DNA of 64,000 bases from Bin5 sp963662575 (GTDB lineage: Bacteria; Chloroflexota; Anaerolineae; Caldilineales; Caldilineaceae). Below, in pieces: positions 16,975 through 26,380 of this stretch (its first letter is position 1; each line of letters opens with the position of its first letter). Below the pieces are notes generated by a model. That model saw nothing but the letters and a program-made list of their open reading frames with translations, was not told the DNA's origin and did not search any database. The DNA lies in the NCBI GenBank assembly GCA_963662575.1, contig OY759723.1, forward strand, positions 4,836,001-4,900,000. The letters run 5' to 3'. The position numbers were made by a program, and so were the translations under genes.

Positions 16975-18036
16975 CTATTCATACAGCCCTGCATCCTGGT
17001 CCAGCAGGAGTCTTACCAAGTCCGGAAGTCGATGGCGAAAAGGAAACAGATCGTTGAATCCAACATGACCGCCAAAGGGCAGGATATTGACTTGCAGAAG
17101 TGGATTGGAAGGCAGTGCGGCGATGTCCTCTGGTGGAATCAACGGGTCATTTGCGGCGGTGAGAATCGACACGGGCACGGCCAGGTCGTTGAACTCCATT
17201 GGCCCAACGGCGTATGCATTCAAGTATTCGTCGACATCGCTGAATGTGGTCATGTTCCTAATGACCCAGTCGCTCATTTCGCGGATCGTTGAAATCGATG
17301 CAAGTGGCGCAAAGTCGTAAAGATCCGGAAAGAGAGCCTGTTTTTTGCGAAGTGATTCGAGCCAGCAGTCGCGGAAGTATTTGCGAAGCAGTAGATGGTC
17401 ATCAAGGACGAAGCTAGTGCGCCCAGGATTAAGAACGGGGTTGATCGCCATAGCCCGGCGCAGATTTGGGATCGGGCTGCGGGCGTGGCGCAATGCCATG
17501 CGAACGACGAAACTGCCGCCCAGCGACGCGCCGATGAGGTAGAAGGGTCTGCCTGCAGCGAGAAGGCCGACCTGCTGGGTCGCGGCATGGACTTCCTCGA
17601 GTAGGGTGGCGTAAAATATTCCCTTGTTCAGGTGGTGCGTGCGTCCATGATCGCGCAAATTCAGACGGACAACGTCATATCCATCTCGAACCAGAGCACT
17701 GCCGAGCACAAGATTGTAAGCAGAATGACTATCCCCTTCCCAGCCGTGCAACAGCATTACCAGCCCTTTTGGCTTGGCGGGTGTATTGCCGCGGCTCGGG
17801 CGCGGCGTATAGTAACCAAGCAGACGCACGGCGCGGGCGGGATCGAAGCCAGTCTGATCAGGGCCGGCATCGAACAGGATCATCTGTTCCCCTTTTGTCA
17901 CGAACCAGGCATCTGCCGGTATATGCTGACCTAAGAAGGTCTGCATGTTGCCATTGCGGAGGAGTCGGTGGGGCCGGTAAATGTGGTTGGGGTCGATTGG
18001 CTTGGTAGTCGCCGAACTGTTTGTCAGATTTGCCAT
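16975..18036 (-). CDS. YheT-like alpha/beta hydrolase
   Basis: An alpha/beta-hydrolase, 353 residues from ATG 18036 (an in-frame TTG at 18048 adds four). Numbering from the longer form, the catalytic triad is visible: Ser175 in GASLGG, Asp301 in AANDPLIPP and His328 in GGHVGF. The oxyanion region HGWEGDSHSAY and VVRLNLRDHGRTHHLNKGIFY match the YheT/EMB8 group, whose physiological substrate is poorly defined (ester or lipid hydrolysis). There is no signal peptide, so it is cytoplasmic. No ribosome binding site is obvious. It is transcribed away from the next gene, with a 278-base divergent region between them. Confidence 0.88.
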   Translation of the reverse strand: MANLTNSSATTKPIDPNHIYRPHRLLRNGNMQTFLGQHIPADAWFVTKGEQMILFDAGPDQTGFDPARAVRLLGYYTPRPSRGNTPAKPKGLVMLLHGWEGDSHSAYNLVLGSALVRDGYDVVRLNLRDHGRTHHLNKGIFYATLLEEVHAATQQVGLLAAGRPFYLIGASLGGSFVVRMALRHARSPIPNLRRAMAINPVLNPGRTSFVLDDHLLLRKYFRDCWLESLRKKQALFPDLYDFAPLASISTIREMSDWVIRNMTTFSDVDEYLNAYAVGPMEFNDLAVPVSILTAANDPLIPPEDIAALPSNPLLQVNILPFGGHVGFNDLFPFRHRLPDLVRLLLDQDAGLYE

Positions 18037-18147
18037 AATATTTTGCAATTGGATTTGAGCGTTGATCTTGCCACTCTACTTCAATTGTGGACATTGGGCC
18101 ACATTTGACCGCCTAATCTGCGAAATTTGGCCCATTAATCTTAGTCT

Positions 18148-18176
18148 TTGCACAGTGGACTACTTTACGATACAAT
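18148..18176 (+). promoter_or_regulatory. Likely sigma-70 promoter for the alpha-oxoamine synthase gene
   Basis: TTGCAC (18148-18153) and TACAAT (18171-18176) are spaced 17 bases apart in the A+T-rich divergent region. The predicted start site lies about 130 bases before ATG 18315. No known operator is visible in the leader. Confidence 0.55.
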
Positions 18177-18314
18177 TCTATGATATTATTCTCGCGCCCT
18201 TCGCGAAGCCAGTTGGGCTGAACGCCTTTTGCGGGCGAGCGGTGGTTAAACCTTTATCCAAAGCCACCTCTGCCTTCTTGAATTGTACTGTAGTGGAAAA
18301 CGAGGTCTCATACA

Positions 18315-19628
18315 ATGGTCGATCAGTTAGCGCGCTTTGGAGCCGAGCCAATTGGGGTTCATCCCGATGGCGTCTCCACAGCAGCCATCGAAGCCCCTCC
18401 CCTCGAGTCCTTCCTGAACGGTGACGGTGACCAGGACGATCCAGTTTCGCAGAGAATCGACGCCTGGTGGGAACGTACGGAGGAGGTTAAGGCCAGCGAA
18501 CACTACTACTACTTTCAACCGGTAGATGCGCTGGAGGGGCCTTGGGTACATACTGAGGGCAAGCGCAAGCTGATGTTTGCCACCTACAGCTACCTGGGAC
18601 TGATTAACCACCCCCGCATAGTGGCAGCAGCCAAGGCGGCGGCGGACAAGTATGGAACCGGTACACACGGCGTCCGCATACTGGGAGGAACACTGGATAT
18701 TCATGCCAAGATGGAAAGGACAATCGCTGACTTCGCACGGCGCGAAGAGGCGATCGTCTACAGTTCCGGCTATGTAACAAATTTGGCCACAGTAAGCACC
18801 ATTGTTGGCCGCGGGGACTGGGTCTTTTCCGACAGGTGGAATCATGCCAGTATTGTTGACGGCTGTTTGCTGGCCCGCGGAAAGTTCGCGCGCTTCCGTC
18901 ACAACGACATGGACGATCTTGAAAGGCAGTTGCGCCGCGCCCCGGAAGACGCAGGCAAACTGGTGATCGCGGATGCAGTTTTCTCGATGGATGGAGACAT
19001 CTTCAATCTGCCGGCGGCGCACGAAATTTGCAGGCGGTACAACGCGCGGCTGATGCTCGATGAGGCACATAGCATTGGCGTGCTCGGCAAGACCGGGCAT
19101 GGCATCGAAGAGCATTTTGACATGTATGGCTCCATCGATCTGAAGATGGGCACTCTCAGCAAGGCTATTCCGGGAATAGGGGGTTATGTCGCCGGCAGCA
19201 ATAAGCTGATCACTTATTTGCGGCATACTGCACGCGGCTTCCTCTTCAGCGCTGCGCTGCCGCCCTCGGTGGCGGCCTCAATAACCGAAGGCTTCCATGT
19301 CCTGAGAGATGAAGGCGCCGAGCGTAACCGTACCCTCCACCAAAATGCGCGCCAATTCACAAGCGGCCTGCAAGCTGCCGGTTTCGACACCGGTCTAACC
19401 GAGTCGCCGATAGTACCAATCATGGTCGGCACTGAAGAACGCGCATTTGCAATGACCAAGTATTGCCAAGACAACGGCATATTCGTACTCCCCGTTTTGC
19501 CACCGGCCGTCAAGGAAGGCACTGCCCGCCTGCGGGCAAACGTTACGGCTGCCCACACGACAGAAGACATCGAATTCGCGCTGAGTATCTTCATCGAGGC
19601 GGGACGCCAAATTGGCGTGATCGACTGA
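18315..19628 (+). CDS. Alpha-oxoamine synthase family PLP enzyme (KBL / BioF / serine palmitoyltransferase-like)
   Basis: A fold-type I PLP enzyme of 437 residues that joins an amino acid to an acyl-CoA with loss of CO2. Family marks: NYLG-type YSYLGLINHP (residues 91-100), GTGTHGVRILGGT (114-126), His177 in WNHASIVDG, DEAHSIGVLG (249-258, PLP Asp249 and His252) and the Schiff-base Lys283 in TLSKAIPGIGGY. Compared with KBL or BioF it has a 75-residue N-terminal extension, and the lysine motif (LSKAIPG) resembles serine palmitoyltransferase-like members. Biotin-pathway neighbours are absent, so I would not call it bioF. Candidate products are a 3-keto-sphinganine or another alpha-aminoketone. 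GAGG lies 10 bases before the ATG. Confidence 0.87.
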   Translation: MVDQLARFGAEPIGVHPDGVSTAAIEAPPLESFLNGDGDQDDPVSQRIDAWWERTEEVKASEHYYYFQPVDALEGPWVHTEGKRKLMFATYSYLGLINHPRIVAAAKAAADKYGTGTHGVRILGGTLDIHAKMERTIADFARREEAIVYSSGYVTNLATVSTIVGRGDWVFSDRWNHASIVDGCLLARGKFARFRHNDMDDLERQLRRAPEDAGKLVIADAVFSMDGDIFNLPAAHEICRRYNARLMLDEAHSIGVLGKTGHGIEEHFDMYGSIDLKMGTLSKAIPGIGGYVAGSNKLITYLRHTARGFLFSAALPPSVAASITEGFHVLRDEGAERNRTLHQNARQFTSGLQAAGFDTGLTESPIVPIMVGTEERAFAMTKYCQDNGIFVLPVLPPAVKEGTARLRANVTAAHTTEDIEFALSIFIEAGRQIGVID

Positions 19629-19700
19629 GGCGACGGCGGAAATCACGAGTGCGCAGTGCGCGCCGGATTTTGCGCGCCACAAAGCCGAAGCAGAGGCACA

Positions 19701-20591
19701 ATGAAACGGGTCATCTCCATCAGCTTGGGCAGTAGCAGGCGTGACAAACGGGTCGAGACCACGATCAGGAACGAGCAGATCGTGCTGGAACGAATCGGCG
19801 CCGATGGGGACCAGAAACGAATGCGGCAACTGTTTCTGGAATATGACGGTCAAGCGGATGCTTTCGGGTTTGGAGGCGCGGACCTCGGTCTGGAAGTAAA
19901 TAGCCGCTACTTCCCGCTCCATTCGGTTGGCAGCATCGTGGCCGGCATTCGGACTCCAGTAGTCGATGGCGGCGGCATCCGCGCTGTTGTCGAGCGGCAG
20001 ACCGCACAACGATTGCAGAGTGTATTGCCCTCGCATCCCAAGCGAGTTCTGTTCTGTGTGGCTGTCGGGCGCTACGCGATGGTACGCAGCTTTCTGGACA
20101 TGGGTTACGAGCCGCTCTTCGGCGATCTGGCCTTTGGTTTAGGCATCCCCGTTTTCTTGCGCAGCCTGAGCACACTCCACCTGTTAGCCAGAATCCTGCT
20201 TCCGATAATGGCCCGTATGCCGTTCTCGTGGATCTACCCCACCGGCGAACAGCAGGACCAGATCGTCCCGAAGTACGGGGCGCAGTACGGGTGGGCCTCG
20301 GTCATCGCCGACGATTTTCATTACATTAAACAGCACCTGCCTGCGCGCCTGGAAGGCAAGACAGTCGTTACCAACACCACGACTGATGATGACGTGGCCT
20401 TGCTCAAGGCGCGGGGGCTGTCCTATCTGGCGACGGTTACGCCGCGGCTGGATGGCCGCAGTTTCGGCACAAATGTGATGGAGGCTGCACTCACAGCCCT
20501 GGCAGGCGAGGGGCGTCCGCTGTCAGCTTCAGAACTCCAGGAAATGTTGGACGATGAAGACATGACCCCTAGCTTGCTGTCGTTGGTGTAG
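19701..20591 (+). CDS. Conserved protein of the family often labelled quinate 5-dehydrogenase
   Basis: A 296-residue soluble protein starting MKRVISISLGSSRRDKRVET, with IERIGADGD-like LERIGADGDQKRM and DAFGFGGADLGL soon after. These blocks match a conserved family found in Firmicutes and Chloroflexota that databases label quinate 5-dehydrogenase; I know of no strong support for that activity, and no classical NAD-binding GxGxxG is evident. Other conserved stretches are YGWASVIADDFHYIKQHLP and VVTNTTTDDDVALLKARGL. ATG 19701 is chosen because it gives the family-typical beginning; an earlier in-frame start at 19656 adds 15 unconserved residues. It follows the alpha-oxoamine synthase gene by 72 bases and probably shares its transcript. 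Confidence 0.72.
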   Translation: MKRVISISLGSSRRDKRVETTIRNEQIVLERIGADGDQKRMRQLFLEYDGQADAFGFGGADLGLEVNSRYFPLHSVGSIVAGIRTPVVDGGGIRAVVERQTAQRLQSVLPSHPKRVLFCVAVGRYAMVRSFLDMGYEPLFGDLAFGLGIPVFLRSLSTLHLLARILLPIMARMPFSWIYPTGEQQDQIVPKYGAQYGWASVIADDFHYIKQHLPARLEGKTVVTNTTTDDDVALLKARGLSYLATVTPRLDGRSFGTNVMEAALTALAGEGRPLSASELQEMLDDEDMTPSLLSLV

Positions 20592-20702
20592 AGAGAAGGC
20601 GTTGAACAGAAACTTCAACTTCCGCTAATGCTTCCCCGTTCGAAAGAAAAATTCCTATCCAGGCCCTCCGTGGGCCATCACTAAGAAGGAGTAGTCTTGT
20701 AG

Positions 20703-22115
20703 ATGACCACCAGGACTGTATTAACAAATGCCGACTGCGTTGTAACTATGAACGCACAGCGCGAGGAGATCGCTGACGGCGCGCTCGTATTGGAAGGAAA
20801 TCAAATCGTTTGGGTGGGGGCGACCGCCGACCTGCCGGCAGAATACAAAGACGGCAGCTCAGCAGACTCCTTTAACACAGCATATGTCAATGCGCGCGGA
20901 AAAATTGTACTTCCCGGTTTCGTGAATACGCATCATCACTTCTTTCAGACTCTTACGCGGGTTGTCCCCGCCGCGCAGAATGCTGTGCTATTCGACTGGC
21001 TGCGGGCCCTTTATCCGATATGGTCCTTTATCGGCCCGGAGGATGTGCAGGCAAGCACACAGGTGGCTTTGACGGAGTTACTGCTGAGCGGCTGCACGAC
21101 CAGCAGTGATCATCACTACCTCTGGCACAACGGCTCCAGGCTTGATGACCAGTTCGCCGCGGCGGAGGGAATCGGAGTCCGCTTTCACGGGGCGAGAGGC
21201 AGTGTCAGCCTGGGCGAAAGCAAGGGCGGCTTGCCCCCGGACTGGATGACGGAAGAGGAGGCCGACATTCTTGTCGAAAGCCGAAGGCTGGTTGAAGAAT
21301 ACCACGATGCCAGCCGCTTTTCGATGCGCCGGGTTGTGATCGCCCCGACCAGCCCCTTCAGCGTCAGCCAGGATCTGATGCGGGAAAGCGCTGCCCTGGC
21401 CCGCTCGTTCGGGCCCGAAATGGATGTTCACCTGCACTCGCATCTGGCAGAAACAGTTGACGAAGAAGAATATTGCATGGAGAAGCTCGGGTACCGTCCC
21501 GGTACCTTTGCTGAGGTTGTAGACTGGTTAGGCGACGACGTATGGCATGCCCACTGCGTGCATCTCAATCAGGATGAGGTCGAACAGTTCGCCCGCACAA
21601 AGACCGGCGCGGCCCATTGTCCAACGAGCAACATGCGACTAGCCAGCGGCATCGCCCCAGTGCGGGCGATGCGGGACGCGGGTGTGCATGTGGGGCTGGG
21701 CGTGGACGGTAGCGCCAGCAACGACGGCAGCAACATGATGGAGGAGGTGCGCCAGTGCCTGTTGTTGCAGCGGGTGATGGGAAACCCCCATGGCATGACG
21801 GCGCGGGAGGCGTTGGAGATCGCTACTTTGGGCGGAGCTTCAGTGTTGGGGCGCGATGACATCGGCGCGTTGGTGCCGGGGATGGCCGCCGATGTCATAG
21901 GATTTGACCTTTCGGCGCTCACCTTTGCGGGCGGTGCAGTCCACGATCCGGTGGCGGCACTGGTCTTTTGTTCGCCGCAGCCGGTCGATTTTGCAATCGT
22001 CAACGGGAAACTTCTGGTAGAGGACGGCGTTCCACGCCACATCGATTTGCCGCAAATAATCGAGCGCCACAACCGTGCGGCGCTTGCACTGTTGCAACGC
22101 GCTGAGGGCGGTTAG
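20703..22115 (+). CDS. 8-oxoguanine deaminase (amidohydrolase superfamily)
   Basis: Zinc amidohydrolase expected to deaminate 8-oxoguanine to urate, salvaging or detoxifying the oxidized base. The 470 residues include the metal ligands His77 and His79 in NTHHHFFQTL, HSHLAET, the HAHCVHL histidine and the catalytic Asp in GLGVDGSASND. Segments typical of 8-oxoguanine deaminases are present: AVLFDWLRALYPIW, SRLDD, RFHGARGSVSLGESKGG and APTSPFSVS. Those separate it from generic TrzA/AtzF-type deaminases, though hydroxydechloroatrazine-like enzymes are related. AAGGAG lies about 11 bases before ATG 20703. With mutM at 49.8 kb, this is one of two genes in the window handling oxidized guanine. Confidence 0.87.
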   Translation: MTTRTVLTNADCVVTMNAQREEIADGALVLEGNQIVWVGATADLPAEYKDGSSADSFNTAYVNARGKIVLPGFVNTHHHFFQTLTRVVPAAQNAVLFDWLRALYPIWSFIGPEDVQASTQVALTELLLSGCTTSSDHHYLWHNGSRLDDQFAAAEGIGVRFHGARGSVSLGESKGGLPPDWMTEEEADILVESRRLVEEYHDASRFSMRRVVIAPTSPFSVSQDLMRESAALARSFGPEMDVHLHSHLAETVDEEEYCMEKLGYRPGTFAEVVDWLGDDVWHAHCVHLNQDEVEQFARTKTGAAHCPTSNMRLASGIAPVRAMRDAGVHVGLGVDGSASNDGSNMMEEVRQCLLLQRVMGNPHGMTAREALEIATLGGASVLGRDDIGALVPGMAADVIGFDLSALTFAGGAVHDPVAALVFCSPQPVDFAIVNGKLLVEDGVPRHIDLPQIIERHNRAALALLQRAEGG

Positions 22116-22245
22116 CAGCCTCGCAGGGGGAGTCGGTTGCGCCTGGCTGGACAAGGAAAACGGCGTCCGCCAGCTGCTTGCGCGTCAGCATCGCGGGGCG
22201 TATAGTAGATGGCAGATTGCATGGACAGCCTGACCGAGAACGCAG

Positions 22246-25083
22246 ATGCGCAGCCAAACAGTCATACTTACCCACGAGAACACCGATTTCGACGCGCTGG
22301 CCTCATTGCTAGGCGCAGCTTTGCTCTACCCTCAGTCACTGCCAGTCCTGCCTTGGAAGCTTAAGCGAAACGTCCAGGCTTTTCTGTCCCTTTATCGTAA
22401 CCAGTTTCCCTTCGTTGAGCCCCGGCATCTGCCGCGCGGTCGCGTCGAATTGGCGATAGTGGTAGACACTCGCAAATTCAACGCGGTGAAGGGAATGGAC
22501 ACCGGTACACGCCACCTGGTCATTGACCACCACACCGAGGCCGAACCGCTGCCTTCCGGTTGGGACAACTGGCAAGAGTCACTTGGCCCCCACTCGACCG
22601 GCGCTAATGCCACGCTTCTGATTGAGCGGCTGATGCACCAGAACACAGGATTGTCACAGTTTCAGGCTACATTGTTGGCGCTTGGCATTTATGAGGACAC
22701 CGGCAGCCTCCTGTACCCCTCCACTACGCATCGTGATATTCGCTGCGCGGCGTGGTTGGTCGAGCAGGGCGCCCGCCTGGAGGTAATACGCCGGTTTTTG
22801 CACTTCCCGCCCACGGACGCGCAACAGGATCTGACCAAACTTCTGACCGAGCATGCTGAGAATCTGAATGTCGCAGGCCAGAATGTCCTGCTCGCGGTCG
22901 CGAGTGCGCCCGATTACGAAGACGAACTGAGCGGGCCGACACACAGACTGAACGAACTCTTCAGTCCGGATGCCCTGTTTGTGGTCGTCAATCTTAACGA
23001 TCATGTTCAGGTTGTGGCGCGCAGCAACACGGACGCGGTCAACGTGGGGCTGATCGCTGAACTCCTCGGCGGGGGGGGCCACAAACGGGCCGCGGCCGCG
23101 CTGTTGCAAGGGGCAACTCTGGGGGAGGTGAGAGAACGCATCGCGGGTCTGCTTGAAGAGCATGCGCACGCCCCAGCGACGGTTGAACAGATCATGAGCC
23201 GGGGGCGGATTCATACGCTATACGAGGAGATGACGGTCAACGCGGCGATGGAATTGATGCAGCGATACGGCCATGAAGGGTTCCCTGTCCTGAAGAGAAG
23301 CGAGGACGGCCACAGCAAATTGGTCGGCATTCTCACGCGGCGCGAGGCAGACCGCACCATCAGCCATCGCCTGGGATCGCTACCGGTCCATAAAGTTATG
23401 CGACAAGGCGACCACACAGTGCGGGCGGACGCGCCCGTCAGCGCGCTGCACAGGCTCATGATCGAGAGCGGATGGGGACAGATTCCGGTTGTGGGCGCCA
23501 GCGGCGAGATGATCGGAATTGTAACACGCACTGATCTGCTCAAGCTGTGGGGAGAGGAAACGGAAGCGTCGACACAGATTCCTGATGTAAGCCGAGAGCT
23601 TGAACAGATACTGACGGACAGACAACATCGACTCCTCTGGACTGTTGGCGAAACGGCCGCCGAAGTCGGACATGCGGTGTACGTCGTTGGCGGTTTTGTA
23701 CGAGATCTCCTGTTGGGTCGCGTTGATAGCGCAGACAGAACGGGATCAGTGGACATGGACCTGGTGGTCGAAGGTGATGCTATCGACCTGGCGGAGCGCA
23801 TGCAGAGCCGCTACGGCGGGCGCATTGTTACTCACGCACGCTTCGGCACAGCCAAATGGATTCTGGACGAGTCCAGTCATTCATTTACCGGTACGGACCC
23901 GCTTGCAGACGGCGTTCAGGCGGCCAAGCACGACCTGCCGCAGCATCTCGATTTTGTTACGGCACGCACTGAGTTCTATACCGAGCCAACGGTTTTGCCG
24001 ACGGTGGAACAGGGCAGCATCAAACTGGACCTGCACCGGCGGGATTTTACGATCAACACGCTGGCGGTGGCGCTGACACCGGACCGCTGGGGCGATCTGC
24101 TTGATTTCTATGGCGGGCTGTCAGACCTGCGGACGGGTCAAGTACGAATCTTACACAGCCTGAGTTTCGTGGATGACCCGACCCGAATCCTGCGCGCGGT
24201 GCGATATGAGCAGCGGTTCGATTTTCGGATTGAATCACGCACACAAGAGCATCTCCTGGACGCGGCGCCAATGCTCGAGCGGGTCACAGGGGCACGTATT
24301 CGGCAGGAGTTGGACCGGGTTTTCCAGGAAGCAAGACCGGAAGATGTGATACTGCGCCTGGACGAACTGGGAATTCTCAAACAGATTCATCCTGAATTGC
24401 AGGCCGGCGCTGCCTTTTCCATTCGCAGCGCAGCGTTGCGCACAGGATTGAAGGAAGGAATGCCTGTTGAAGCTCGAGTGAAGGATGGCTTTTCTGAACA
24501 CGATCCGGTGAAAATCGAGGATTCAGAAGGTTCTTCCGTCCGGACAGAAAGTAAGGGCCTGGCGGACGGATTCCAACTGGAGGAAACGCCGATAGAACGT
24601 CTCTATTGGGGGCTACTTATCTTTGACCTTCTGCCGGAAGTGCGGGGACGCGATGACGGGGCGTCGAAGTTTGAAAAGGAGCTGAGCGAACGGCTAAAAC
24701 TGCGCGGCAGAACTCAGCGCTTGATGCGCCAACTCCGGTTGGCAAAGGCGCGGCTGCCGCAGTTGACCGACCCCCAGCAACCGCCCAGCGCAATTGTCGC
24801 CTTGTTGGACACAGCGCAACCAGCGGTCCTGTTGCTGCTCTCGGTGCTGGAGGATAGCAGCTTGCTGAGGGAGAGGCTACATTGCTACACAGAGACCTGG
24901 CGGCATATTCGCCCTTCTTTGGACGGAAGAGATTTGGGGCGTTTGGGCCTACGGCCGGGTCCGGACTACGGCCGTATTCTGCGCAGGTTGCGTGAGGCTC
25001 TGCTGGATGGCGAGATCGAAGCCGGCGCGGCGGAATGGGAGTTGGCAAAGTCGATCATAGGCAATAAACTGGCGGCAGCCTAA
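22246..25083 (+). CDS. DHH-CBS-tRNA nucleotidyltransferase fusion (CCA-adding family)
   Basis: A 945-residue three-part protein. Residues 1-300: DHH phosphoesterase with THENTDFDALAS, VVDTRKF and LVIDHHTEAEP, plus a DHHA1-like GGGGHKRAAAA loop. Residues 310-435: two CBS domains (GRIHTLYEEMTVNAAMELM; VHKVMRQGDHTVRADAPV). From about 460: class II nucleotidyltransferase head with YVVGGFVRDLLLGR, the metal-binding DMDLVV, RRDFTINTLAVAL, and the neck/body motif DDPTRILRAVRYEQRF. This architecture is known from Chloroflexota, Thermus, Aquifex and some Deltaproteobacteria, acting as A-adding or CCA-adding enzyme for tRNA 3' ends. An insert of about 90 charged residues interrupts the C-terminal body near 740-790. 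Whether it adds CCA or only A cannot be read directly. Confidence 0.93.
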   Translation: MRSQTVILTHENTDFDALASLLGAALLYPQSLPVLPWKLKRNVQAFLSLYRNQFPFVEPRHLPRGRVELAIVVDTRKFNAVKGMDTGTRHLVIDHHTEAEPLPSGWDNWQESLGPHSTGANATLLIERLMHQNTGLSQFQATLLALGIYEDTGSLLYPSTTHRDIRCAAWLVEQGARLEVIRRFLHFPPTDAQQDLTKLLTEHAENLNVAGQNVLLAVASAPDYEDELSGPTHRLNELFSPDALFVVVNLNDHVQVVARSNTDAVNVGLIAELLGGGGHKRAAAALLQGATLGEVRERIAGLLEEHAHAPATVEQIMSRGRIHTLYEEMTVNAAMELMQRYGHEGFPVLKRSEDGHSKLVGILTRREADRTISHRLGSLPVHKVMRQGDHTVRADAPVSALHRLMIESGWGQIPVVGASGEMIGIVTRTDLLKLWGEETEASTQIPDVSRELEQILTDRQHRLLWTVGETAAEVGHAVYVVGGFVRDLLLGRVDSADRTGSVDMDLVVEGDAIDLAERMQSRYGGRIVTHARFGTAKWILDESSHSFTGTDPLADGVQAAKHDLPQHLDFVTARTEFYTEPTVLPTVEQGSIKLDLHRRDFTINTLAVALTPDRWGDLLDFYGGLSDLRTGQVRILHSLSFVDDPTRILRAVRYEQRFDFRIESRTQEHLLDAAPMLERVTGARIRQELDRVFQEARPEDVILRLDELGILKQIHPELQAGAAFSIRSAALRTGLKEGMPVEARVKDGFSEHDPVKIEDSEGSSVRTESKGLADGFQLEETPIERLYWGLLIFDLLPEVRGRDDGASKFEKELSERLKLRGRTQRLMRQLRLAKARLPQLTDPQQPPSAIVALLDTAQPAVLLLLSVLEDSSLLRERLHCYTETWRHIRPSLDGRDLGRLGLRPGPDYGRILRRLREALLDGEIEAGAAEWELAKSIIGNKLAAA

Positions 25084-25154
25084 GTTGGGCAACCTGAGGC
25101 CGCACCTGCTGGGTTAGAAACACAAGAGACCACTTCTCTTCGAGGAGAGATACG

Positions 25155-26321
25155 ATGAAGATAACTGCAATCCGACCGATTTTCGCGCAGGGCGAGCGCC
25201 GCACATTCGTTTTTATCAAGGTCGAGACCGATCAACAAGGACTGGTCGGTTGGGGCGAAGCTTCTGTGGAGGGCAAACCGCGGGCAGTAGCGGGTTGTGT
25301 CCAGGACATGGAGCCGATGATCCTGGGCTTTAACCCTCTTGAAGTGGAACTTTGCTGGCAGGTCCTCTACCGCAGCGGATTCTGGCGGCAAGGGATCATT
25401 GGCCTGTCAGCACTCTCCGGCATCGACCAGGCATTGTGGGATATCAAGGGCAAAGAGGCAGGCAAGCCGATCTATGAGCTACTCGGCGGCAAGGTGCGGG
25501 ATCGTGTACGAATGTACACTCACTTCGGCGGCAATACGCCTGATGCGATGGCGGAGAGCGCTTTGTCGAAAGCGGCCAAGGGCTGGAATGCAGTCAAAAC
25601 GGTTCCTGTGCCGATTACAAATATCTTAGACGGTCCGCGTGTGCTGGATGAAGCTGAGGCTGGACTGAGAGCTGTGCGGGAAGCGGTCGGAAACGACGTG
25701 GACATACTGTTGGACATGCACGGTCGAGTGACGCCGCAGATGGCAATCCGCTACGCGCAACGATTTGAGGCGTATGAGCCGTTTTTTATGGAGGAACCGG
25801 TGCAGGCAGAGAACCCGGCGGCAATGGCGCAAGTAGCCAGCGCCACGAGCATTCCGATTGCCACAGGCGAGAGGCTTTTCACCCGTTGGGGCTTTCGCGA
25901 GATTCTCGAGACTGGAGCGGCCAGCCTGCTGCAGCCGGACGCCTGCCACGCAGGGGGCATCAGCGAGGTCCGCCGCATTGCAGCGCTGGGGGAGGTCTAT
26001 TACGCAGGCCTGGCCCCCCACAACCCTTACGGCCCGATATCGACCGCGGCCTGTGTCCATGTGGATTTCGCGACACCCAACTTCGTAATACAGGAGATGG
26101 CAGACCCTGATGACATGCCTCTTTCGATGACCGAATTCGTGGTTGAGCCACTGACGGTTGTGGATAGTCATGTTCTGCCGCCGAACAAACCGGGCTTGGG
26201 CGTCGAAGTGGACGAAGCGGCTTGTGCCCGCCATGCACCGGACTTCAATGCGGTAGAGGTGCGAAACTCCTATCAATCCTATCTGGCTCGCCACAGTGAC
26301 GGCGGCATCGCCGATTCCTAG
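25155..26321 (+). CDS. Enolase-superfamily dehydratase, D-galactonate dehydratase-like
   Basis: A mandelate-racemase-group enzyme of 388 residues that abstracts a proton next to a carboxylate and eliminates water from a sugar acid. Metal ligands are in place: Asp187 (LLDMHGRV), Glu213 (FMEEPV) and Glu239 (ATGERLF). The acid/base histidines His189 and His289 (APHNP) match the galactonate dehydratase arrangement more than mannonate dehydratase or mandelate racemase. The exact sugar acid is inference. AGGAGAG lies before the ATG. The neighbours on both sides (CCA enzyme and coaBC) do not form a sugar pathway, so context does not refine the substrate. Confidence 0.87.
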   Translation: MKITAIRPIFAQGERRTFVFIKVETDQQGLVGWGEASVEGKPRAVAGCVQDMEPMILGFNPLEVELCWQVLYRSGFWRQGIIGLSALSGIDQALWDIKGKEAGKPIYELLGGKVRDRVRMYTHFGGNTPDAMAESALSKAAKGWNAVKTVPVPITNILDGPRVLDEAEAGLRAVREAVGNDVDILLDMHGRVTPQMAIRYAQRFEAYEPFFMEEPVQAENPAAMAQVASATSIPIATGERLFTRWGFREILETGAASLLQPDACHAGGISEVRRIAALGEVYYAGLAPHNPYGPISTAACVHVDFATPNFVIQEMADPDDMPLSMTEFVVEPLTVVDSHVLPPNKPGLGVEVDEAACARHAPDFNAVEVRNSYQSYLARHSDGGIADS

Positions 26322-26380
26322 TCCACAATCGTGCCCTGCGGGGCGAGAAGTCTTTCATCTTACCGGCGCGGAGTAGCCCA

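Noticed and set aside
18315..19628. Naming the alpha-oxoamine synthase bioF or kbl
   Set aside because: No biotin or threonine dehydrogenase genes adjoin it and the N-terminal extension is atypical, so a specific symbol is not justified.
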